A stretch of 64,000 nt of DNA from Megaustenia siamemsis. Lineage: Eukaryota > Mollusca > Gastropoda > Stylommatophora > Ariophantidae. The DNA is taken from the NCBI GenBank assembly GCA_032433765.1, contig JAVIAB010000159.1:61830810-61894809 (forward strand), read 5' to 3'. Positions 34,567-46,668 of the stretch are shown piece after piece; positions within the stretch are counted from its first letter, which is position 1; each line of letters opens with the position of its first letter. The translations under genes and the position numbers were made by a program. The notes under the pieces were generated by a model. It had not been told where the DNA came from. It saw only the letters and a program-made list of their open reading frames with translations, and ran no database searches.

Positions 34567-34790
34567 GTCCGTGAACCGTTTTATAATCGTGTTGTTTCTC
34601 TACATTTTTGTTGAAAAAAACACAATTCTATATATATCTATGCTGCATAATAATATTTGAGATCATATTTTATCATTCTCTGGAATTGAAAACTTGACAC
34701 ATAATCCTTATAGAATAGAAATATTTGATGTTCCGCTGCATCAAAATAAATAACGGCACAGTCACTCCGTCATCTTGAACAGTCTGACAC
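34567..34790. other. AT-rich spacer
   Basis: About 220 bp of AT-rich sequence between the array and an L-B fragment, with nothing recognisable. Confidence 0.4.
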
Positions 34791-35475
34791 TTACTTCCCT
34801 TTGTCTGATGTTTATATCCTGGAATTACCCTGTTTGGTTGCTAATTCTTGTGCGTGCTGTTTGTTGCCAGTACATGTTTTTTGATGATTTCCAGATACTT
34901 GCTTTCAATGTTTATTTGCTCCAGCGTATTGATTATTTCCACCTATTTTATTTCGTCAAATGCATCTGTGTTGTCTATAAAGCATTGATATAGATCTTTC
35001 TATACTTATATAGCTCTTTCTATCAGTTTTCTCAGGGTGTGTATTGCATTATTGGTGCCCTTTCCTTCCACAAATCCACATTGTTCCTCACTTATTTCTG
35101 GTTTTATTTTGTTCCTTACGCGTCTCATGATTATTCTTAGTAATATTTTAGTCATATGGCTCATGAGACTAATAGTGCGATGGTCTTCACAATCAGTGGC
35201 GCCTGACTTCTTCGGTATGGCTACAAAGATAGATTTTAGTAGATCTTCGGGTATGTGTCCAGTGTTATATATGCCATTGAGTAGTTTTGTTATAACTTGT
35301 ACTCTCAGCTCTCCTAATGCATTTATCTCTTCGATTGTTATATTGTCGGGGCCTGAAGTTTTGCATCTTTTCATTTATTGAATTCCTTCCTCCTCTTCAC
35401 TCAGCATTATTGGTGGTCCTGTGTTTTTTTTTTTGGATTGTTTAACTCTGGTTTCTCATCATCAATGAGTTCTTC
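34791..35475 (-). pseudogene. L-B LINE, N-terminal half of reverse transcriptase
   Basis: The minus strand has a 122-codon open stretch, 35374-35006, with SGPDNITIEE, HRTISLMSHMTKILL and EEQCGF. Degenerate sequence then leads to an MYWQQTA-like motif near 34860. It is cut at both ends. Confidence 0.85.
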
Positions 35476-35880
35476 TTCCTCTTTCTTTCCTTATTTACCT
35501 TTCAGTGTCGAGGGCAGATATAATTTGAAGCCTTCTGCTCTTCTGTTCGCATCTGCTGCTGTTATGTTTCCTAGTGCTTCTAATATTCCGTCGATCCATA
35601 TTCTTCGTGATCGACCCTTGGATCTGGTGCTTTCCTAACATTTATTGAGGTCTCTTTGTGTTGTGTTTTGATCACTCTGTCTTGTCATATGGCCAAACCA
35701 ATGTATCTGTTATGTCTTAATATATTATATGGCGGGGGTTATTCCTAGCTTTCTTCTGTTCTTCATTTCTGATCTTATCTCTCAGGCTGTTTCCTCTCAA
35801 TCGTCTGACACATTTCGTCTCAGGTGAGGTCATTTTTTTTGTTCGTGCGTCTAGTGTCCAGGTCTTTTTGGTTAAATACA
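35476..35880 (-). pseudogene. L-E LINE 3' end
   Basis: It begins with a TTCTTCTTCC tail and encodes TKCVRRLRGNSLRDKIRNEE on the minus strand. The same segment occurs at 30985 and 42196 and, inverted, at 38216. Confidence 0.83.
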
Positions 35881-35884
35881 AAAA

Positions 35885-36350
35885 AAAAAATATTTTCAAC
35901 TCCAATGTTAAGTCAGTACTATTTATGGCTGTGAAACATGGAGAACAACAAAATTGACATTCGTGAAGATCCAGACTTTCATTAATGGATGCTTACACAG
36001 AATAAAAGGATAGAAATGGCAGGACAAAATCACTAACATAGAATTATGGAAATGTACCAGTCAAATACCAGAGGATAGAGAGAAACAGTGAAGACTTTGG
36101 CGCTGGATAGCTGGACACACACTGCGAAAGCCAACTCAGAGTATTACATAACAGATCCTTTTTTGGAATCCCCAGGGGAAAAGACAAAGAGGAAGACCAA
36201 GGAATTCTTGGAAACGACAGTTAGAAGCCGGGATGAAGATGATAGGGGAAGAGATGAAATGATCTTATAAGAATGGCAAAAAAATAGAACGACTTGAAAA
36301 GTATTTGTTGAAGATATATGCTCCACAGGGAGCTGATAGCTAAAGAGAGA
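35885..36350 (+). pseudogene. L-D LINE 3' end
   Basis: Plus-strand remnants include AATGTTAAGTCAGTACTATT, a TFINGCLHRIKG-like peptide, the GGAATCCCCAGGGGAAAAGA segment and a terminal ATGCTCCACAGGGAGCTGA. Stops and frameshifts are present. Confidence 0.82.
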
Positions 36351-36354
36351 GAAG

Positions 36355-36650
36355 GCACTCGATTTGTAATAGCTGAAAACATGATAGTTGAACACTCTCA
36401 CTGTATAATAGCTCTAAACATTATAGTTTAAACGGTCTCACTGCATAGTAGCTCAAAACATGATAGTTCAACACTACCACTTTATAATAACTAAAAACAT
36501 GATAGTTGAACACTCTAACTGTATAATAGCTAAAAACATGATAGTTGAACACTCTCTCTGTATAATTGCTGAAAACATGATAATTGAATATTCTCACTGT
36601 ATAATATTTGTAAACGTTATAGCTGAAAACATGATACATTAAACCTTCTT
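36355..36650. repeat. 39-bp tandem repeat, about 7 units
   Basis: The unit is AGCTGAAAACATGATAGTTG followed by AACACTCTCACTGTATAAT. The period is 39 (36371 to 36410). Both strands stay open because 39 is a multiple of three; no gene is implied. Confidence 0.92.
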
Positions 36651-36899
36651 ATTGTAATACAGCTGAAGCCATTGTAGCTTATACCTTCTCTAAAACGGGC
36701 TGTATATATTCACAACTATCGCACTACAAATAAATAAAGGCCACAATACGAATCAAATGTAAAAGAAGTTGTAAACAATGGCTGCAAATAAGGAACAGTA
36801 ATGATCTCATATACGGTATGTGAAGAAACCTCTGGACCATCATTACTTCTAAACACGGGTGACTACAGCCTCGAGAACGGACTAGAGATAGCAAAAAGC
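36651..36899. other. Unassigned spacer
   Basis: About 250 bp, AT-rich, between the 39-bp array and the next L-D fragment. Nothing recognisable. Confidence 0.4.
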
Positions 36900-37345
36900 A
36901 ATTCATGAAAAAAATTCTTAAAACCAATGTTAAGTCAGTCCTATTATATGGCTGTGAAATATGGAGAATAACAAAAATGGCAATCATGAAGATACAGACT
37001 TTCATTAATGGATGCTTACGCAGAATAAAAGGGTGGAAATGGTATAACAAAATCACTAACATAGAATTAAGGAAACGTACCAGTCAATAACCAGTGGATA
37101 AAGAGATACAGCGAAGACGATGGCGCTGGGTAGGACACAAACTGCGGAAGCCAACTGAGAGTATTACACATAAGACTCTTCTTTGGAATCCCCAGGGGAA
37201 ATTACAAAGAGGAAGACCAAGTCATTCTTGAAGAAGATGGAAGCAAAAATGAAGATGATGAGGAAGACATGGAATGGGCTTATAAGAATGACACGAAATA
37301 AAACGGCTTGGAATGTGTATGTTGGAGACCTATGTTGCAAAAAGA
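36900..37345 (+). pseudogene. L-D LINE 3' region
   Basis: It encodes VKSVLLYGCEIWRI and TFINGCLRRIKGW, then a RWVGHKLRK-like segment in a shifted frame. The 3' end continues into the 38-bp array below. Confidence 0.87.
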
Positions 37346-37635
37346 GCTCAAAGCGTTTGTTGAAGACCTATGCTCCACAGGGAACTGAAAGTGTTTGTTA
37401 AAGACCTATGCTCCACAGGGAGCTGAAAGTGTTTGTTAAAGACCTATGCTCCACAGGGAGCTGAAAGTGTTTGTTAAAGACCTATGCTCCACAGGGAGCT
37501 GAAAGTGTTTGTTAAAGACCTATGCTCCACAGGGAGCTGAAAGTGTTTGTTGAAGACCTATGCTCCACAGGGAACTGAAAGTGTTTGATGAAGACCTATG
37601 CTCCACAGGGAGCTGAAAGGTAGAAGAAGAAGACT
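37346..37635 (+). repeat. 38-bp tandem repeat made from the L-D 3' terminus, about 7 units
   Basis: The unit GTTAAAGACCTATGCTCCAC then AGGGAGCTGAAAGTGTTT repeats with period 38 (37385 to 37423). The last unit continues into GGTAGAAGAAGAAGA, the authentic L-D tail also seen in reverse at 29155-29165. The array is therefore internal to the LINE 3' end. Confidence 0.93.
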
Positions 37636-38215
37636 CATGAAGACCACTGAAACGTTCATACCTTAGAACACTTTTTGAAGAATGTTTTACTTGTTCTGAA
37701 TGTCAAAGTCAAGCCTGGCCCGACCATCAAACAAATACAACAAAACGATATGGACTTTTCAATATCATTGAGCGTACTACGAGCTTCACTCTGTTAGGAA
37801 AGAAACAGATATAACATGACCAAGCTCGTATGAAGTTAGTGAGAGAGTTTCTCTTTATGTTCTCCTACTTCTCTCAGACTTACGTTATTTGACAATGGTC
37901 ATATCCCATGGTGTGCAGCGTTTTTCTTGTTGTAGCGAATTAAACCAATAAGGGAAAGAGATAGGTTTCAATCACCAACCAATGGTTCCACTAAAAGTTT
38001 TAAACGAATGTTTTGAGTACCATCCTAAAAATGTGTTTCATGCTATTACAAACTAATGTCATTAATATCATATCCCATTCAAGTTTTTTGGCGGAAACGT
38101 TTGTTAATATTTCTTTTTTTTCTTTTCTTTTTATTTCTATTATTGTTATTCACTATACGTCTGACTTGACATCAATTAGAGAAGTCAAAAGTAAATAATA
38201 ATAGTAAGAAAAATA
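37636..38215. other. Unassigned 580 bp
   Basis: Complex sequence without repeats or LINE motifs. No exon could be supported. Confidence 0.4.
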
Positions 38216-38640
38216 ACCTCTTCTGAGATGAAATGTGTCAGACGAATGACAGGAAACAGTCTGAGAGACAAGATCAGAAATGAAACAGTAAGAACAAAAC
38301 TAGGAATAACCCCCGCCATGGGATATATAATGAAACAAAAGATAAAATGGTTTGGCCACGTGACAAGGGAGAAAGATCAAAACACAACACAACGAGGCTT
38401 CAACAAACGTTGTGAGAATACCAGACTCAATGGCCGACCCCGAAAAAGATGAATGGATGGATGGATGGAATATCAGAAGCACTAGGAAAGATAACAGCAG
38501 CAGAGGCGTTCAGAGAAGCAAAAGACGGCAAATTATATCTCGCCTCGTCGCTGAAAGGTAAATTAGGAAGGAAAGAAGTACAAGAAAAAACGAAAATAAT
38601 GGATTTTGATAATCGTTATAGCAAAATTCCATTTTAATGC
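38216..38640 (+). pseudogene. L-E LINE 3' end
   Basis: The plus strand encodes MKCVRRMTGNSLRDKIRNE, then IKWFGHVTREKDQN, and after a stop SEALGKITAAEAFREAKD. This is the same C-terminal region as the minus-strand L-E copies. Confidence 0.87.
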
Positions 38641-38764
38641 TGAAACAACAAATGAAACAGACACATATTATGTATAAAGTGTCAAACAGAAACAGATGTT
38701 CAGTTTATTGTAATAATGAAAGAATCGAGATTCGTCTCAAATAGTTTTAGGGCTCTCTTTTTTA

Positions 38765-41025
38765 AGACTATGAATGATATGAGTGACTATGACTGACAGA
38801 TGAAGGACACAAGTGACTATGAATGACACAAGTGACTATGAATGACATGAGCGACTATGACTGACAGATGAATGACACAAGTGACTATGAATGATATTAG
38901 TGACTATGACTGACAGATGAATGACACAAGGGGCTATGAATGACATGAGCGACTATGACTGACATATGAATGACACAAGTGATTTTGAATGATATGAGTG
39001 ACTGACAGATGAATGACACAAGTGACTATGAATTATATGATTGACTATGACTGACATATGAATGACACAAGTGACTATGAATGATATGAGTGACTATGAC
39101 TGACAGATGAATGACACTGGTGACTATGAATGATATGATTAACTATGACTGACAGATGAATGACATAAGTGACTATAAGTGATATGAGTGATTATGACTG
39201 ACCGATGAATGACACTAGTGACTATGAATGATATGAGTGACTATGACTGACAGATTAGTGACATAAGTGACTATGAATGATTTGAGTGACTATGACTGAC
39301 AGATGAATGACACTAGTGTCTATGAATGATATGAGTGACTATGACTGACAGATGAATGACACAAGTGACTATGGATGATAAATGAATGACATGAGAGACT
39401 TTCGCTGACATTAATTACTACGAATAACATGAACGATTATTGCTGTCAGATTAATGACATTAGTGATTAAGAATGACATATGAATGACACGAAGGGCATT
39501 GAATGATAGATACATGACTATGACAGAGAGAAATATGACATAAGTACTATTAAATACATTTACATGGCATAATTGACTACCACTGAATGATGAATTACAT
39601 GAGTGACTATGAGTTACTGATGAATGGCATGGGTGATTAAGAATTACAGATGAATGACTATGAATGACATATTGATGACATGAATGACTAAGATTGACTT
39701 TTGTAACTGTGAATGACAAATGAGTGACTATGACTGACAGAAGAATGGCATCAGTGAATATGAATGACATACGAATAACATGATAGATTATGAATGACGT
39801 CAAATGACAGGTGAATGCCTATCAATGGCATATGATGACATGTGTCACTATAACTGATAGATTAATGAACTGAATGACGATCACTGACATATGAATAACA
39901 TGAGCGACTATGAATGGCAGATAAATTACATCAGTGACTATGAAAGACAGTTGAATGGCAAGAGAGACTACATCTGACATACAGTACTACAAATGACAGA
40001 TGAAAGACATGAATGATAATGACTGACAGATTGATGATATGCATGAATATGACTGACATATGAATAGCACAGGTACTATGAATGACATGAGTGACTACAA
40101 ATGAGAGATGAATGATTAACAATTATCGATGAATGACATAGCGACTATTATTGACAGATAAATGACATGATTGACTATGAATGACATATGAATGACAGAT
40201 GAATGGCATGTGTGACACAGGAATTGATATAGATGTGAGATGAATGACATAAAGAATATGAATTAAAGATGACTGACTAGGAAAGACACGCGAATACCAT
40301 TAACGACTATGAATGTCATATGAATGACATGAGCGTCTATAACTGACAGATGAATGACATGCGTGGCTGTGAATTACTGCGAATGACAGATGGGTTATTA
40401 TGAATGACATGAATGCCTATGACTGATATATGAATGATATGAGTGACTATTGGAAGATGTATGACTTGTATTATCATGACTTGAATGCTATGAGTGACTA
40501 TTGGAAGATGTATGACTTGGATTATCATGACTTGAATGCTATGAGTGACTATTGGAAGATGTATGACTTGGATTATCATGATTTGAATGCTATGAGTGAC
40601 TATTGGAAGATGTATGACTTGGATTATCATGACTTGAATGCTATGAGTGACTATTGGAAGATGTATGACTTGGATTATCATGACTAACAGATAGATAACA
40701 TGTTGGACTCTGAATAACATAAGAGAACAAGACTGGCATCTTAATGACTACGAATGACAGATAAATGATATTTTTTTTTCGAAACATGAATGACATGTGT
40801 GACCATTAATGACAGCTGAGTGACTACAGATGACATATTAATTATGAGAATAATTATAAATGACAGATGGATGACATGAATGACTATGAATGACAGTTGA
40901 ATGAATACTGATGACAGATGAATGACATGAATAACTACGAATGGCAGATGAATGTCTGCGGATGACATGAATTACTATGAATGACAGTTGAATGAAATGA
41001 ATAACTATTAATAACACATTACTTT
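38765..41025. repeat. Degenerate ~49-bp array with a homogeneous 51-bp block
   Basis: Units are built from TGACTATGAATGATATGAG and TGACTATGACTGACAGATGA segments with many length changes and strong divergence towards 41 kb. From 40430 to 40686 there are five nearly identical 51-bp units (17 codons, AMSDYWKMYDLDYHDLN). These are a local re-amplification and not a gene. Confidence 0.9.
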
Positions 41026-41378
41026 ATTAAAGTACACGTTACACCCTACGCCCACTGGCTCCCGTTACGCCCACTGTCTCCTCACTACCAGCTATGCCGC
41101 AGCACTGCAATCATTTGCCTGTTCCCTAATGGACAGATTAAACAGATGTTAGGGGCGGGGCCATATCTGGTATTGTATTTAAGGCCGGGCATTTCGAATC
41201 TTTATAATATGTTCGCGAACGTTGCTACAAGCAGCTAGATAGTGTTGTGTTCAGAAGATCGGTAAGTACGATACCACTTAAATAAATGCTTATTTTTATT
41301 TATTTTTTGTTTTGTGAAATTATACAGGGAAGGTTTTATTTTTAAATTTCTTTTTATTTCTTTATTTCGTTCGAAATG

Positions 41379-41437
<59 letters not shown>

Positions 41438-41639
41438 TTATTTTAAATACATATTTGAATGTGTGTATGTGCTATATGTTTAATCCTTCTGAGGGACTAT
41501 TGAGCCGAAACGTCGTTGTGCTTTGTGTTGTTCTCTTGTTACGTGAAGCTTTAACCACACGATTTTTTTTCGATTTTTTTTCTATATCTATTTTTGTTTT
41601 CATTTCACATTTCCACTTATACTCAGGAAGGAGATAACC
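41026..41639 (+). mobile_element. Penelope-type terminal region with promoter-like start, (TA)n and conserved 3' motif
   Basis: The 3' part (41485-41600) contains TTGAGCCGAAACGTCGTTGT, then TTGTTACGTGAAGCTTTAAC and a T-rich stretch. It is clearly homologous to 52905-53010, which lies downstream of a GIY-YIG domain. The 5' part has a GC-rich box, a TATA-like motif and a splice donor. A (TA)n run occupies 41383-41434. No reverse transcriptase is present, so it would be a terminal remnant. Confidence 0.6.
41151..41267 (+). promoter_or_regulatory. Candidate promoter and splice donor
   Basis: AGGGGCGGGG (41151) and TATTTAA (41176) are followed 85 bp later by AAGATCG|GTAAGTACG, a strong donor at 41262. 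This would make a short non-coding first exon starting near 41205. It may belong to the Penelope-type remnant or to a host gene. Confidence 0.4.
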
Positions 41640-42195
41640 CTATAGTTATTACAATCTCCCTTGTTCCCTTTATTCTTGTATAACGCTACAATCTCGGTAT
41701 CTTTCTTTGCCTGGAGTATATCTCTGTTTCTCCAGCATGGGACAAGGAGTTTGTAGAGGTTGGGCAGAATTGGTTCAAGATTGTCCTGAATTACTTCTGC
41801 GGGTATATTGTTACCTCATACTGTTCCACATGGGAGGTCATTAACAACATCATGAAGTTCCTTCTCTGTAGGCTCTTTATCCAGCTTCATTGTTTCTTTT
41901 TTTTTTGTTGGGGGTGGGTGGGTGGGTGGGGTGGGGGGGGGGACAACTGGTCTAATAGTTGGCTTGCTGGTCTGTCTTCAGAGTAGAGACTTGAATAATG
42001 TTCTACCCATCTTTCCAGCTGTTTAGTTGTCACTGATAGGCTCACCGTTTGCGTCTTTTAAGAGAACAATTTTTGAAATGTTTGGGCCTAGAGCAATCTT
42101 TATGTTGTACATAGTTCTAGAATCGCGCAGCTGAGAAGCTTTCTATATCGTAGAGCACAGATTTGACCAATACTCATTCGCATATCTCCTTCATT
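41640..42195 (-). pseudogene. L-F LINE, linker and start of reverse transcriptase
   Basis: The minus strand encodes QLERWVEHYSSLYSEDRPAS, matching the L-F copy at 51250, then broken reverse-transcriptase sequence. It is continuous in order with 42660-43490, from which an L-E insertion separates it. A G-rich (GGGT)n stretch lies near 41915-41940. Confidence 0.78.
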
Positions 42196-42659
42196 CCTCT
42201 TGCGTTTCTGCTATTTTTCTTCCTCTACTTTCCTTCATCATCTGCCTTTCAGCGTCGATGAGAAATATAATTTGCTGTCCTTTGCTCTTCTGTTCGCCTC
42301 TGCTGCTGTTATGTTTCCTAGTGCTTCTAATATTCATCGATCCATCTTTTTCGTTGTCGACCCTTAGGTCTGGTGTTTTAACAACGCTTACTGAAGCTTC
42401 GTTGTGTAGTGTTTTGATCTTTCTGCCTTGTCACATGGCCAAACTATTGTATCTGTTGTTTTTTTATATATTCTATGGCGGGGGCTATTCCAAGCTTTTT
42501 TTCTCAGTTCTTCATTTCTGATCTTATCTATCATATTACTTCCTGTCATTCGTCTAACACATTTCATCTCAGTAGAGGTTATTTTACTTATTGTTCTTGT
42601 ATCTAGGGTCCAGGTCTGGCATTGGTAGCACAACGTTGGGATGAAGATTGTATGTGTCT
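42196..42659 (-). mobile_element. L-E LINE 3' end inserted into L-F
   Basis: It starts near CTTCCTCTACTTTCCTTC and encodes TEMKCVRRMTGSNMIDKIRN on the minus strand. L-F sequence continues on both sides in the right order, so L-E is the younger insertion. Confidence 0.8.
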
Positions 42660-43490
42660 GCTATTGCTTGTTTGAATTGGTCTTTTGTGATCAAGCATGT
42701 GTAATTCTTGAAGGTTAGGAAGGTCTTGTTCTTCTCTACAAGTGGTATGAGATTCATCGAGTTTTCTTGAGTCCAATCGTTGGTGGAGTGTTTATCTTTA
42801 AAAAGAGAAGAGAGTCCACAGTCAAGGATGCGCGACTTTAGTCAGTTCAATGAATCACCGACACTGTCGAGGTCTTCTGCTCTTTCAGTGCGTTTCTGGA
42901 AGGCATTCGTGAACAGAACTCGGTTGTCGGGTAATTTTGTTTGGAGCGATATTAATCTTAGGACTGGTTGGTTCTCTAGATTTGTGTATCCTGTTGGTGG
43001 TTGCCTTCACTTTACTAATGACAAGTGTGGATTGTGTGTCACAGTTTACGCTATGGTATGCTCTGGTTACTCTAACATTGTTTAAGTGTTGTCTGCGAAC
43101 TAGGACACAGTCTTGCTGGTGCCAATACACGGACCTTGGGTGACACCATGTTGCCTTTTGTCGGTTCTTAACGATGAAGAAGGTGTTGGTAGCCCACAGG
43201 TTGTTAAGGGAACAAAATTCTAGAAGTCTCTGACCATTATCGTACATTTTGCCAATACCATGATGACCTAGACATGATGCCAATGAATGATTTTCAGATC
43301 CAAAGCGTGCATTTAGATCGCCCAGCACGTAAAGGTGTTCTATTTTTGTGGATTGAATCAGAGGTAACTTGGAGCATCTCGCAAAATGTATTTTTATCGC
43401 ATGTGGTTGTTGCAACTGTTGTTGCATAGGCGCTGATGATGTTGTTTGGTCCAGCTTTTGAATTAATTTTATTGTTATTATGTGTTCTCA
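42660..43490 (-). pseudogene. L-F LINE endonuclease region
   Basis: The minus strand carries a 180-codon open stretch (43427-42885) with LYVLGDLNARFG, CLGHHGIGKMYDNGQRLLEF and TNTFF, typical of the EEP/APE endonuclease of non-LTR elements. The terminal catalytic segment is decayed (CDTQSTLVIS in place of CNTDHALVIS), so the catalytic Asp-His pair is lost. Confidence 0.88.
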
Positions 43491-43494
43491 TGTA

Positions 43495-43945
43495 CTATTA
43501 GGGGTGTTTATAGAATGCATGAACTTATTATACACAACAAAACCCACTCAGTGTAGGTCAAGGGATCATGGAAAAATATGGACTTGGAGAAACAAATGTG
43601 TATGGAGAGATATTCGCGAACTGTTGTGATTTTAATCAAATGAGCTTATGAGGAAAAATATTCCAACATGAAAGAATACATAAAGCTACATGGGTGTCAT
43701 CGGATCATAGATCGGAGAGTCAAATTAACCACATATGTTTTAGTAAAAAGTGTAAGTCATCTTTAGATGATGGAAAAGTATATGGAGGAGCAGATGTTGC
43801 TTCAGATTATCATCTTCTGTTAGCGAAACTTAAATTGAAAAGATATACTATAACACATAAGGGTAGACATTATATCAATGTAGGGTTTCTTAAAATGCCA
43901 GGAATTAAAGAGCAAATTGCTGTCACAGTATCAAACAAATAGCAA
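43495..43945 (+). pseudogene. L-G LINE, end of endonuclease
   Basis: The plus strand encodes YGLGETN, HKATWVSSDHRSESQINHI and GADVASDYHLLLAKLKLK, the C-terminal part of a different EEP endonuclease. There is a stop near 43650. The Asp-His pair reads as Asp-Tyr-His. Confidence 0.8.
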
Positions 43946-44145
43946 GTTTGTTCACGGGATTAGACACAAAAATACAACACAAACATGTTATTTTATTTAC
44001 GGCGATCAAGACAAATACTGTAACATATTAGACGCCATCTTGCTCTTTCAACAGTTCATTGACCTCAACTCGGTTAGAATACCGGAAATACTCGCCGAAA
44101 CAAAACAAAAAACACATAAACTTCAGATCCATCACCTATTACAAT

Positions 44146-44200
44146 ATGGCGACGTCACTGGTGGCTTGTCTAGCTCTGGCTTGTCTCATGGTTCTTGTTG
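44146..44200 (+). CDS. Secreted Cys-rich protein, exon 1 (signal peptide)
   Basis: ATG at 44146 opens a frame encoding MATSLVACLALACLMVLV, a textbook signal peptide with a hydrophobic core and small residues at the end. The exon ends with a single G at 44200, followed by the donor GTAAGTTG, giving phase 1. Joined to exon 2 at 49718, also phase 1, the split codon becomes GAT (Asp). The start is chosen because it is the ATG directly preceding the hydrophobic stretch. The 5' UTR start is unknown. The protein is expected to enter the secretory pathway. Confidence 0.8.
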
Positions 44201-45950
44201 GTAAGTTGTAAGATTGTTTCTGTATGTTGAAGAATGTGGTAAAAGCTCAAGATGTGAATGTTGACATCGTTTTGTTTGATTCAGTCTTGATTGTTGATTC
44301 TTGCTGGTAAATTATAAAGGGCTTCTTTATCTAATGGGATGAATGAAGAACTCACGATATGGGCACGTTGAGAGGGTGTTATGTGACTCTTCTATATTCT
44401 ATGTTATTTATGGAACCAGCTCAGTTACATTCAGAAACTACCCATACCCACTCCACCACCTGATGTGTGTTACAATGTACTAAGACAAACTGCAGAGATC
44501 TATACAAATAGTAACCAGCATTCATGAGTTATAAATAGCAAAAGAGGATGAGCGTCACATGTGGCATACCTAAATAAAGAGTCACTACATGTGGCGTCAC
44601 TAAATAAAGTGTCACTAAATAAAGCGTCACTAAATGGAGCTTCATAAAAGCGTTCACAAATGTTTGCTGTTGTTTAATAAATTATATCTCAGCATTAGTG
44701 AAGTAAAGAAAATGCACATTTATTTATATTGATATCATCAAGAACAGCGTGTTACAAATGTTTAATTCTTGCCATGTAATTAGGATAGATTTCTGCTCCT
44801 TGCAGATATATAAATATATCATAGACCTCGCTTGGTTAGAACTACAAGTTACAAGTTCTACAGATTATCTTGTGGGAGCTTTCACCAGGCCGCTCAACCT
44901 AACTAATTTCATTTTTCTTTTAAGAGAATAAGTGATTTAAAGAGATCTATCTATTTTTCAAAGGCAAAGAATTATTGACGCTAAAGAAATTAAAAACTGT
45001 ACTTAGACGGAACAAAGTCATTGACATATCGGCAATCATTTTACGGAGTATTACCTACTGATGAACAATTGTACGCCTTTGATTTGTGAAATAGGATAAA
45101 TATACTACACTACTTTCAAATTAATTCCGTGTGAGCAATAATGTATTAAGAAACTGATAAGAATAAGAAAGATAATGACGGTTTTGATAAATCTGTGCAA
45201 TCTATATAACATTTATCAAGAAAAAAAAATTAAAGTTGTGGCAAAAACAGGACAGGGCAATAAGAAAAAAAAAACTTTTATAGGAAACGTATTTGCTGAG
45301 AAATTCCAGAAATTGAAACGAATGTGATTGCGTTATAATTTATTGAAATATTTCAACAAATAATCAACCTGCTGTTTGATGTGCGACGGGGAAAATTTGA
45401 CGACTGACTGTATGTCTATATGTTCGGAATTGGAGTCGTCAACGATGGCCTAACATCATCAAGTGCAACAACGATCATCATTTTCAAGAGGACGTGACTT
45501 ACCGGTATATGGGGATAGGCGGCGGGAACAGTTGGAGGCTGTGCATGAAAAGTGTTCCTTGTTGCAGTTTCCTCATATTACAAGTCGCATGTCTGTGTTA
45601 GTCACCTCTAGTGACTCGGGCAGATGGTGCTCGTAAACCTGGAAAGGCCGACCATCTAAGGGCAGAATCCTCCTACAGAAAAGATCATTTGCTGCCTTGC
45701 AGGAAGATTGGGGACAGTCAAAGGCTAAGGAAAGCAAACCTGAACAAAATGCTGGCTGAAATCGGATGCACTGGGCCACTGACGCAGAACACAATGCAAC
45801 GTTTTAACAGGTATTCAAGCGGAGTGGATCTAACAGGCTTAAACAGACAACTGTCTTCGTGCGAGAGTCCGAAGTCCTACTCTCATTGAGTCCTGATCGC
45901 AGAGAGATAGAGAGAGATGTTTTCTAGAAATAGTCAACGTGTATATTGTA
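44201..45950 (+). other. Intron 1, proximal part
   Basis: AT-rich intronic sequence. Near 44577-44640 a short GTCACTAAATAAAGC-type repeat occurs about four times. Bases 45600-45890 are less AT-rich, with a 92-codon plus frame that I do not recognise; it may be an old mobile-element remnant. Confidence 0.5.
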
Positions 45951-46668
45951 ACTTTGCAACAAATAATAAGCTGATGTTTATAATCTTATCACAAATAGTC
46001 AAGTAAAATATTATAATCGTATCACTAAGAGTCAAATAATATATTATAACCTTATCACAAATAGTCAAGTGATATATTATAATCTTGTCGCAATTAGTCA
46101 AGTAATATATTCTACTTATATCACTAATAGTCAAATAATATAGTATAATCTTATCACAAATAGTCAAGTAATATATCATAATCTTGTCACAAATAGTCAA
46201 GTAATAATATATATATTATAATCTTATTACAAATAGTCAAGTAATATATTCTAATCTTTTTACAAATAGTAAAGTAATATATTCTAATCTTATCACAAAT
46301 AGTCAAGTAATATATTCTAATCTTATCACAAATAGTCAAGTAATATATTCTAATCTTATTACAAATAGTCAAGTAATATATTCTAATCTTATCACAAATA
46401 GTCAAGTAATATATACTAATCTTATCACAAATAGTCAAGTAATATATTCTAATCTTATCACAAATAGTCAAGTAATGTATTCTAATCTTATCACAAATAG
46501 TCAAGTAATATATTCTAATCTTATCACAAATAGTCAAGTAATATATTCTAATCTTATCACAAATAGTCAAGTAATGTATTCTAATCTTATCACAAATAGT
46601 CAAGTAATATATTATTATCTTATCACAAATAGTCAAGTAATATATTCTAATCTTATCACAAACAGTGA
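45951..46668. repeat. 33-bp tandem array in intron 1, left part
   Basis: The unit is TATATTCTAATCTTATCACA then AATAGTCAAGTAA, about 21 copies. It matches the array at 48990-49680 at about 26 of 33 positions. The open minus frames (YLTICDKIRIY repeats) are an artefact of the 33-bp period. Confidence 0.95.

Noticed and set aside
40430..40687. Protein of 17-residue Tyr/Asp-rich repeats
   Set aside because: Local amplification inside a degenerate satellite without conserved flanks or splice sites.
41380..41637. 85-codon frame starting in a (TA)n run
   Set aside because: The first third is microsatellite and the rest is Penelope-type non-coding sequence.
45611..45889. 92-codon plus frame in intron 1
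   Set aside because: No recognised domain, no splice sites in the right phase for the secreted-protein gene, and composition like a mobile-element remnant.
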